Assembly: GCA_025362615.1 (NCBI GenBank)
Contig: JANYFQ010000702.1
Span: 1-15,588, forward strand
Length of the DNA: 15,588 nucleotides
Reading direction: 5' to 3'
Source of the DNA: Hymenobacter sp.
Lineage (GTDB): Bacteria > Bacteroidota > Bacteroidia > Cytophagales > Hymenobacteraceae
This document shows, piece by piece, positions 6,933-12,770 of the stretch. Under the pieces are notes generated by a model. That model made no database searches, was not told where the DNA came from, and worked only from the letters and a program-made list of their open reading frames with translations. Position 1 is the first letter of the stretch; every line of letters starts with the position of its first letter. A program made the translations under genes and the position numbers.

Positions 6933-7904
6933 TCAGCCCACCAGTTCAGCCACTCGGACTTCTTGGCGGCGGGCGGCAACTCGCAGAAACAGCCCGGCCA
7001 TTAGAAAATCCATCGCCAGAATCACGCTGCCGCGCAACAGGAAATTATTGCGCAGCAACTCTTCGATGAGCGGCCGCGAAAACCCCTTGTCCAGCGGCAG
7101 CTGTAGCTTGGGCACGAAGTAGGTGGCCGTGATGAAAAACATCCACGCATCGGCGGCCAACGACAGCAGCACCAGGCCCTTCGGCAACCCCGCCGGCCGC
7201 CGCCAGATGAGCGGGATTTTGAGCAGCAGGGGCAGGAATCCCGGCAGCAGAAACACGCCCGCGAAAACAGCCATACTGCCCGACAGACGGAAGGGCAGCC
7301 AGTCGGTCGGGCTGATGGCAGGCAAGAGGAAGTAGTCCACGTTACCGTCGATGTCGCCGGTGCCGGCGGAGTAGAACAGCAGCGCAAACACGAGGATAAA
7401 CAGCCAGCGGCCCACCGGCCGGGCCTCGCACAAGTACTGGTTCAGCAGCCCCAAAGCCAGCAGCGCGGCCCCGGCGGCAGGCAGCACCAGCAGCCCCAGG
7501 CTCCACGGCAAAAGCTGACTCTCGATGGCCGCCGTGAAGCCCGTGACGGGCAGCCCGGCAAACACGGTGGCCGCAATGCCAAACGTGGCCGCCACCGACA
7601 CCCCGCATAGCCCCGCCGACACCGCCAGCCACTGCTTCGGCAAGCCCGCCGGGGCCTGCCGCCACAGCGCCAGCGCCGCCAGCAGCAACAGCCCGGCCGG
7701 TAGATAGACAAAGGGAATCATGCGCCGGTTGAAGGTTTCAAACACTGGCCCCACGTGTTCGTGAATCATCCGAAAGCCCGGATAATTGAAACAATGCAGC
7801 ATCAGCACCGCCCCGAAATGGTGGAAGCAGAGGATGAGGTAGGTCAGAAAAAGCCAAGGGGTTTGGGGAGCTTGGTTGGAGGGCATGGGAGTTGAATGTT
7901 TCAT
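6933..7904 (-). CDS. L-family 8-TM membrane protein (L3)
   Basis: This 323-residue protein has the same eight hydrophobic segments and landmarks as L2: LCFHHFG, NYPGFRMIHEHVGPVF, NRRMIPFVYLPAGLL, TDWLPFR, FITATYFVPKLQLPLDKG, PLIEELL and LRGSVILAM. ATG 7904 gives six extra residues. ATG 7886 (MPSNQAPQTPWLF) aligns better with the start of L2 and may be the true start. No clear TAnnTTTG box lies directly upstream. A coding fragment ends only 6 bases before ATG 7904, and no S gene precedes it, unlike L1 and L2. S2 follows after 32 bases. Its function is unknown. Confidence 0.75.
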   Translation of the reverse strand: MKHSTPMPSNQAPQTPWLFLTYLILCFHHFGAVLMLHCFNYPGFRMIHEHVGPVFETFNRRMIPFVYLPAGLLLLAALALWRQAPAGLPKQWLAVSAGLCGVSVAATFGIAATVFAGLPVTGFTAAIESQLLPWSLGLLVLPAAGAALLALGLLNQYLCEARPVGRWLFILVFALLFYSAGTGDIDGNVDYFLLPAISPTDWLPFRLSGSMAVFAGVFLLPGFLPLLLKIPLIWRRPAGLPKGLVLLSLAADAWMFFITATYFVPKLQLPLDKGFSRPLIEELLRNNFLLRGSVILAMDFLMAGLFLRVAARRQEVRVAELVG

Positions 7905-7910
7905 TCGGGG

Positions 7911-8054
7911 CTAATGCCTGAAATACCACTTGGCAGCCACCTCGTAAACTGATTTATTACGGTAGGTTAGCTGGCCCAGGGGCCTGATAAATTCGTCGCG
8001 AATTGAAATGCGAAAAACTGGGAAAAACCGGGTCGCGTCGCTGTTCCCTCGCAA
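7911..8054 (-). pseudogene. Possible 3' remnant of an unknown coding sequence
   Basis: A minus-strand frame is open from the TAG at 8160-8162 down to the TAG at 7911-7913. The only plausible start in it is TTG 8054, giving 47 residues. The last 28 residues (RDEFIRPLGQLTYRNK, then VYEVAAKWYFRH) read like the C-terminal end of a real protein, with mixed charged and aromatic residues and normal codons. The N-terminal part overlaps or borders the palindromic repeat and does not look protein-like. It ends 6 bases before L3, the spacing expected for an operon partner, so it may be the tail of a gene cut off by a rearrangement. I do not recognise the family. Confidence 0.3.
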
Positions 8055-8078
8055 TGCACTTCGCGACGGGCATAATCC

Positions 8079-8161
8079 AGAGCAGTTTCCAGATTGGTGT
8101 ACGTGGGCCTTGTACCGCGAAGCTCCTACCCAATCGTGTACACTGACCCGGAAACTGCTCT
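8079..8161. repeat. Palindromic element (possible dispersed repeat)
   Basis: AGAGCAGTTTCC (8079-8090) and GGAAACTGCTCT (8150-8161) are perfect 12-bp inverted repeats. Nested inside are GATTGG (8092-8097) and CCAATC (8130-8135), plus three TGTAC words. The 83-bp unit can fold into a long imperfect hairpin. There is no room for a transposase. The form suggests a REP- or MITE-like dispersed repeat. I could not check for other copies, and none other is in this window. Confidence 0.55.
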
Positions 8162-8253
8162 AACAGGAATGAACTTCTGGGAAGTACTTTGAAGCGGTAC
8201 TTTGGGGTGCATCTTCGGCTGCTTCCAGCAGTCGTTAACAGGCTGTTCGGCCG

Positions 8254-10083
8254 TTACTCCACCGCTAGGTGCTGGGCGCGGCCCACGCCGCGCAGCACGT
8301 ACTGGCCCGGTGGCAGCCCGTACAAGTCCAAACGTGCGTCGGTTGTGCCAATGGCCGGAATAGCAAAGCGGCGCACCACACGGCCCAGATTATCCAGCAG
8401 CAGCAGCGGCCCAACTTCGGCCCCGGCGGTTAGGTGTACGGTGGCCGTGCCGTGGGCTGGGTTGGGCCATAGGCTGAGGGCCGGGCGGGCGGCAACGGCG
8501 GGCGTGGCGGCCAGCAGGGTGTTGTCGAGCCAAGTCACTATGAAAGGGTGAATATTGCCGGGCACGGTTTGGACCTGGCTGCCGAAGGTGGCGACGGTCG
8601 TGGGGGGCGTAACCGTGTTGTCGAGACCAAAGAGCGTCCCGACCAAGTAGCCGCGCCCGGCGCCGAGCACTATCCCGTTAGCCACGTCCGAATTGATGGT
8701 GGCGTTGCCGTTCACGCCGCCGCCCTGCTGCGCCCAGGCCCACGCGCCGCTGGCCCCGGTATCGGTGCATTTGGCCAGGTAAACGGCCGAGGCCTGGACG
8801 GTGGGCTGACTGGGGTTGGTGAGCACCGTGGGGCCAAACGTGGCCGCCGGCCCGGCGAAGCTCCCGCCCACATACACGCTGTTGCCGCTGGCGGCCAGGC
8901 CGCCCACCATGTCGCTCTTGGCGCTGCCCGCCGCCAGCCCCCATTGGAAACTGCCGCTGCTGCCCGCGTCGGTGAGCTTAGCCACGAACACATTGAGGTC
9001 GCCACCCGTGAAGGGGACGGTGGGCAGGCTGCTGCTCCCGAAGGTGGCATCGCCCGTGTAGCGGCCGGCGACGTAAACGCTGGTGCCGCTCAGGGCCAGG
9101 GCATTGGGTTGCACATTAGACAAAGCCGTGCTGCCGGCCCGCGTCACCCAGTTGAAGGTGCCCGCCGGGCCGTTGTCGGTGAGCCGGGCCACGAACGCAT
9201 TGGGATTGAACGTGCCGATGGCCGGGGCGCTCGCCCCGCCGAAGGTGGCGGTCGGGCTGTTGGTGAAGCCTGTCAGGTAAACCGTGTTACCGCGCACGGC
9301 CACCGCCGTGGCCTGGTCGTTGTAAAGCCCTCCTGCCGCTTGCGCCCAATTCACGCTGCCACTGGTGCCGGCATCGATGAGCTTGGCCAGGTAGATTTCG
9401 CCATTGCCAGCGTTGCCGCTATTGGTGAGCATCGTGCCGCCCACGGCAAAGGTGGCACCCGCGAAATACCCCGCCGCGTACACCCCACCGCTACTCGCGC
9501 CAAGCGTGTGCAGGTCGAAGGCAGTGGCTGCCGCTGTTTGCGTGAAGCTAAGGCGCGTGGCCCAGCCAAAACTGGCCGACGCGCCAGCATCGGCGATTTT
9601 CGCCACGAACGAGTTACTGGTGAAGTACGCCGACCCGCCGTTGGGCAGTACCGTAGTTCCAAACGTCGCCGTGGCCCCGCTGTACAAGCCGCCGACATAG
9701 ACGCTGTTGCCTTGCACGGCCAGGCTGCTGGGGCGGATGTACGAGTTGTCGAGGTCGTTGCTGCCGGCCCCGCCGCCGCTGCGCACCACCCACACGAAGC
9801 CGCTGGCCGGGTTCCACTTCGCCACGTAGGTATCGGTTTGGGGCAGGTTGAAACTGGTGCTGCCGAAGGTGCTGGTGCCCCGCGTCATTCCCATAATATA
9901 GATATTGCCGCTCCCATCTTGGGCCGGGGCCGAGGCGATGATGGACGGTGCGCCCGTGGCCGAGGAAAGCGGCAGCGCCAACTGGCTCCAGCCGGGGGCC
10001 TGGGCAGTAGCCCGTCCCCACATCAGCAACAAGAAAATAAACAAGGCAAGCCGCCCGTCGGACAAGATGGAAACGTGTTTCAT
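8254..10083 (-). CDS. Secreted seven-repeat beta-propeller protein with T9SS type-A sorting domain
   Basis: This is a 609-residue protein. Residues 1-28 form a signal peptide (basic LSDGR, a hydrophobic core, then ATAQ). Residues about 55-530 hold seven repeats of about 60-75 residues with the pattern GNxVYVxGxxxGxATFG...L......FVAKxxDAGxSGSFxWA, like SBBP-type beta-propeller repeats. Seven copies would close one seven-bladed propeller. The last 80 residues form a T9SS C-terminal domain: LSLWPNPAHGTATVHL, LLLLDNLGRVVRRF, LDLYGLPPGQYVLRG, ending LAVE. Such proteins are exported by Sec, moved over the outer membrane by T9SS, and released or anchored to the surface. The ligand is unknown. It is a paralogue of 11015-12703. 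A good Bacteroidota promoter lies immediately upstream, so it is transcribed on its own. It sits between S3 and L3 and may be an insertion. Confidence 0.88.
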   Translation of the reverse strand: MKHVSILSDGRLALFIFLLLMWGRATAQAPGWSQLALPLSSATGAPSIIASAPAQDGSGNIYIMGMTRGTSTFGSTSFNLPQTDTYVAKWNPASGFVWVVRSGGGAGSNDLDNSYIRPSSLAVQGNSVYVGGLYSGATATFGTTVLPNGGSAYFTSNSFVAKIADAGASASFGWATRLSFTQTAAATAFDLHTLGASSGGVYAAGYFAGATFAVGGTMLTNSGNAGNGEIYLAKLIDAGTSGSVNWAQAAGGLYNDQATAVAVRGNTVYLTGFTNSPTATFGGASAPAIGTFNPNAFVARLTDNGPAGTFNWVTRAGSTALSNVQPNALALSGTSVYVAGRYTGDATFGSSSLPTVPFTGGDLNVFVAKLTDAGSSGSFQWGLAAGSAKSDMVGGLAASGNSVYVGGSFAGPAATFGPTVLTNPSQPTVQASAVYLAKCTDTGASGAWAWAQQGGGVNGNATINSDVANGIVLGAGRGYLVGTLFGLDNTVTPPTTVATFGSQVQTVPGNIHPFIVTWLDNTLLAATPAVAARPALSLWPNPAHGTATVHLTAGAEVGPLLLLDNLGRVVRRFAIPAIGTTDARLDLYGLPPGQYVLRGVGRAQHLAVE

Positions 10084-10097
10084 AATTGGGAACGAAG

Positions 10098-10130
10098 CAA
10101 AATTAGTGTGATAATCAAGCTATTTGACAA
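10098..10130 (-). promoter_or_regulatory. Bacteroidota-type promoter for the T9SS propeller gene
   Basis: On the minus strand TTG (10130-10128) is followed after 22 bases by TAATTTTG (10105-10098), an exact match to TAnnTTTG. The box ends 14 bases before the ATG at 10083, which leaves a very short 5' leader. Both the sequence and the spacing fit the known Bacteroidota housekeeping sigma factor consensus (TTG, 17-23 bp, TAnnTTTG). Confidence 0.75.
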
Positions 10131-10379
10131 CACTAGCCCCCCTGCGGACCAAGCGGCAAATAACCCGACAAAGGTCCCGGCTCTGGGTGGGCATCACAAT
10201 CCGGGGTAGTACGCATTTTTACCTTCCGTGCTGGTACGGATAGCCGCCCGGTGCCCCGGTAGTCGCCTAGGTTCGGGCTCGGATGACTGAAAAATGCCGC
10301 ATCAGCCCCGCAGTGGCAGTAGCAGTCGATGAGCCCTGCTATTGGCATATCAGTATTTAGGCGCAGAGTTGAGGTTCAT

Positions 10380-10434
10380 GCAGCGTTAATTTTAGCGACG
10401 ATGTTGTGGGACTGACAGGCGCGGGCAGCAGTGT
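10380..10434 (-). other. Relic of an S-L intergenic spacer downstream of S3
   Basis: Read on the minus strand, the bases after the S3 stop align with the bases after the intact S2 frame. Both contain GAAC.CT.CTGCC, CGCCTG.CA, an ACATC block and GCTAAAA, then an ATG about a dozen bases later. In S2 that ATG starts L2; after S3 it is followed by only eight codons and a stop. The L gene expected here is therefore missing or displaced. Confidence 0.6.
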
Positions 10435-10986
10435 TCAAGTTGTCCGTCCCGCCCGCCGCCGGTTGAGGCCGGGCAGCAGAAAGGGCGTGAAGCTCATCAT
10501 GAAATACATGGCTTTCTGGCCGATATCGCGCACCCCGAAGTTGTGGTCAGTCTGCTTGCGCATCTGTTCCAATGCCTCGATTTGCTTGGCGGTGAGGTGA
10601 TTCATGTCCATTTTCTGATAGTCCTGATTGATGGGCAGCTGCTCATGGCCGGTGAAGGCCATGTCGGCCACCAGGATGAGCAAACAGGTCAGTATCATCC
10701 AGAAAATCGGGCTTTGCCGCCAGGTATTGGCAAAAACGGTCAGGTTGAGCACCAGCGTGAAGAGCCAGGCCCCGCCCACGATGGGCATCCGGCGGCCCAT
10801 GTAGCCGTCCACTATCTGAAAGTATTTGGCGTAGGTGACGGTATCAAAGTGCTGGTCGAAGGGGCAAATGAGGAAGAAGAAGCTCAGGCCCACGTAGAAC
10901 GTGGTGAACAGAACGAGGACGTAGAGAGCGACGGTGCGAACCACGGCCATCGGGGAAGGACGATTGGTCATTTTGGCTTTTTTCAA
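10435..10986 (-). CDS. S-family 4-TM membrane protein (S3), orphan copy
   Basis: The 183-residue reading begins at ATG 10986 (MKKAKM). ATG 10971 and ATG 10950 are also possible, and 10950 (MAVVRTVALYV) matches the starts of S1 and S2. It has the four hydrophobic segments, CPFDQHFDTVTYAKYF, YMGRRMPIVGGAWL, FANTWRQSPIFWM and QLPINQ. From YMGRRM onward it is about 92% identical to S2; before that it differs from both S1 and S2. It keeps the basic tail NRRRAGRTT. It lies 28 bases after the T9SS propeller gene at 11015. A near-match box TAATTTTC is present in that gap. No L gene follows directly, but the downstream spacer resembles the S2-L2 spacer. Its function is unknown; it resembles DUF1772 only in layout. 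Confidence 0.75.
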   Translation of the reverse strand: MKKAKMTNRPSPMAVVRTVALYVLVLFTTFYVGLSFFFLICPFDQHFDTVTYAKYFQIVDGYMGRRMPIVGGAWLFTLVLNLTVFANTWRQSPIFWMILTCLLILVADMAFTGHEQLPINQDYQKMDMNHLTAKQIEALEQMRKQTDHNFGVRDIGQKAMYFMMSFTPFLLPGLNRRRAGRTT

Positions 10987-11014
10987 GTTTGAGGAAAATT
11001 AGATACGATTATAG

Positions 11015-12703
11015 CTACTCTACCACCAGCCGCTGTCCGCCCGCGCCCGCCCCGCGCAGCGCGTACAGCCCGGCGGGCAGGCTGCGTAGGTCGAGCGTGG
11101 TTTCGGGGGCGGCAGGCGCGGGGTAGCGGCGCACCGCGCGGCCCAACGCATCGAGCAATGTCAGCGGCTGGCCGATGGCCCCGGCGGGCAGGCGCAGGGT
11201 GGCCGCGCCGTGGGTGGGGTTGGGGAAAAGCTCGGCCAGCGGCGCGGGCGCGGCGGCGGCGGCGGCCAGGGCCGGGTCGAGGAGCGCGGCCAGGAAGTAG
11301 CCGACGTTGGGCGGGGCCACGGGGTTGGTGAGCGTAAGCGGGGCAAACGGCACCGTGGCCCCGTTGGTGAAGCCCGTCACTTCGACCCGGCCGCCGCGCA
11401 CGGCCACGTCGCTGGCTTGCTCGGAGCTGCCGATGCCGCCTGCGCTTTTGGCCCAGGCAAAGGTGGCGGCGCTGCCGGTGTCGGTGAGGCGGGCCACGAA
11501 GAGGTCGGCCTTGTTCGGGTTCGGGTCATTGGTGGCGAGGGTAGTGGAGCCAAAGGCCACCGGGGCACCCTGGAAATAGCCCGCCACGTACACCCCGTTG
11601 CCCTGCACGGCCATGGTTGCGGGCCGCACAAAGCTGGTGGTGGAGCCGCTGGCGCGGGTGGCCCAGTCGAAGGTGCCCGCCGGGCCGGTATCGGTCAGCC
11701 GGGCCACAAACAGCGCCACGGCGTTGCCAGCGGGGGCGGGCAGCGTGGTGCTGCCCAGGGTGGCCTGCCCCGTGTAGGTGCCCGCCAGGTAAAGATGCGA
11801 ACCGCTGATAACCAACGGGACGTAGGTGTAAACGTTGGTGTTGGTCGAGCCGGGTAGCTGGCTGCGGGCGGCAGTCAGCCAGTCGAATGTCGTGCCGGAG
11901 CCGGTGTCGGTGAGGCGCACCACGGCCAGGCAGGGGGCCACCGGGCCGGGGCTGCCAAAAACACTCGCAGCCGGGTAATACACGTTCAGGGCGACGTAAA
12001 GCGCGGTGCCCGCCACTGCCAGGCCCCCGATTGCGTCCACGCTGCTGCCCGCCGTGCCCCGTGCCCACCCGAATTGGGCCGACGTGCCCGCGTCCACGAT
12101 TTTGGCCACGAAGGGGGTGTAGCTCCCGCCAGCCGTCAGCACGATGCTGCCAAAGGTGGCCGCGTTCGGCAGCGGCCCGTTGCACCCGCCCCCCACGTAC
12201 ACGTTGGCCCCGCTCACGGCCAGCGCCCGCGTCTCGACCACGTAACCGCCAATGCTCAACGCCCAGGCAAAGCTGGCCGAGGTACCGGCATCCACGATTT
12301 TGGCCACAAATGCGTTGGATGTATTCGCCGTGCCCGCCGCGTTGGAGTTCGTCAGCGTGATGGGTCCGAAAGTGGCCGTAGGACTGGTAAAATCCCCGCT
12401 GATGAAGACGTTACCCGCGCTCACCGCCACGTTCGCAACCCCCGCGTAGCCGCCCGCCTGCACGGCCCAGGCGTAGGTGCCGCTGGCCGCCAGCCACTTC
12501 GCCACGTAAAACGCCGGGCCGGGGTTGGTCAGGGTGAAACTGCCCAGCGTCACGCTGCCCGTGAAGCTGCCCGTGGCGTAGCGGTTGCCGGCCGCATCGG
12601 GGGCCGAGAGGGCGGGCGTGGCCTGCACGGCGGCCCAGGCGGGCGCTTGGGCGCGGGCGGAAATGGTGGCCAGGAACAAGGCGAGGAGAAGGATTTTTTT
12701 CAT
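11015..12703 (-). CDS. Secreted seven-repeat beta-propeller protein with T9SS type-A sorting domain
   Basis: This 562-residue protein starts at ATG 12703 (MKKILLLALFLATISARAQ, a clear signal peptide cut after residue 19). An in-frame ATG far upstream would overlap the next gene and has no signal peptide. Seven repeats cover about residues 37-475, each built on GxxVYVxGxFxGxxATFGxxxLT......FVAKxxDxGTSAxFxWA, so a single seven-bladed propeller is likely. The end is a T9SS sorting domain: LAELFPNPTHGAATLRL, LTLLDALGRAVRRY, LDLRSLPAGLYALRG, ending RLVVE. It is exported by Sec, then crosses the outer membrane by T9SS. It is a paralogue of 8254-10083, with the same repeat number but much sequence divergence. 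It follows the long repeat protein by 67 bases, where a weak hairpin (12748-12772) lies, and precedes S3 by 28 bases. The binding partner is unknown. Confidence 0.88.
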   Translation of the reverse strand: MKKILLLALFLATISARAQAPAWAAVQATPALSAPDAAGNRYATGSFTGSVTLGSFTLTNPGPAFYVAKWLAASGTYAWAVQAGGYAGVANVAVSAGNVFISGDFTSPTATFGPITLTNSNAAGTANTSNAFVAKIVDAGTSASFAWALSIGGYVVETRALAVSGANVYVGGGCNGPLPNAATFGSIVLTAGGSYTPFVAKIVDAGTSAQFGWARGTAGSSVDAIGGLAVAGTALYVALNVYYPAASVFGSPGPVAPCLAVVRLTDTGSGTTFDWLTAARSQLPGSTNTNVYTYVPLVISGSHLYLAGTYTGQATLGSTTLPAPAGNAVALFVARLTDTGPAGTFDWATRASGSTTSFVRPATMAVQGNGVYVAGYFQGAPVAFGSTTLATNDPNPNKADLFVARLTDTGSAATFAWAKSAGGIGSSEQASDVAVRGGRVEVTGFTNGATVPFAPLTLTNPVAPPNVGYFLAALLDPALAAAAAAPAPLAELFPNPTHGAATLRLPAGAIGQPLTLLDALGRAVRRYPAPAAPETTLDLRSLPAGLYALRGAGAGGQRLVVE

Positions 12704-12770
12704 GGTTGAAGGGGTGTTGGGTTTTGGCTGTCGGGGCGTTTCACGGGGAGCGAGGCAAGCCGCAAGCCGC

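Larger units (their letters stand above)
7905..8253. other. Intergenic region between a T9SS propeller gene and L3
   Basis: These 349 bases contain no complete recognisable gene. They hold the palindromic element 8079-8161 and a short minus-strand coding fragment ending at 7911 (both listed separately). Near 8180-8205 is a direct repeat of GTACTTTG separated by AAGCG, and near 8220-8232 a small CTGCT-TCC-AGCAG hairpin just after the T9SS gene stop. Base composition is lower in GC than in the flanking genes. I read the region as inserted or rearranged DNA. Confidence 0.6.
10084..10434. other. Intergenic region upstream of the T9SS propeller gene
   Basis: These 351 bases hold the promoter at 10098-10130 and, from about 10380 to 10434, sequence homologous to the S2-L2 spacer. 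In between, a minus-strand open frame (10133-10348, 71 residues, starting MPIAGLIDCYCHCGAD) has no recognisable domain and is probably not a gene. A threefold GCAGTN repeat lies at 10310-10327. Nothing else stands out. Confidence 0.5.

Noticed and set aside
8548..10209. A 553-codon plus-strand open frame opposite the T9SS propeller gene
   Set aside because: It mirrors the repeats of the real gene on the other strand, with shadow-type Gly/Arg/His-rich composition and no domain.
10133..10348. 71-residue minus-strand open frame
   Set aside because: No domain, no clear start signal, and an Arg/Pro/Gly-rich composition; probably non-coding DNA of the rearranged region.
7905..10434. The inserted segment as a complete insertion sequence or integron
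   Set aside because: No transposase or integrase gene and no matching inverted repeats at the two ends of the segment.
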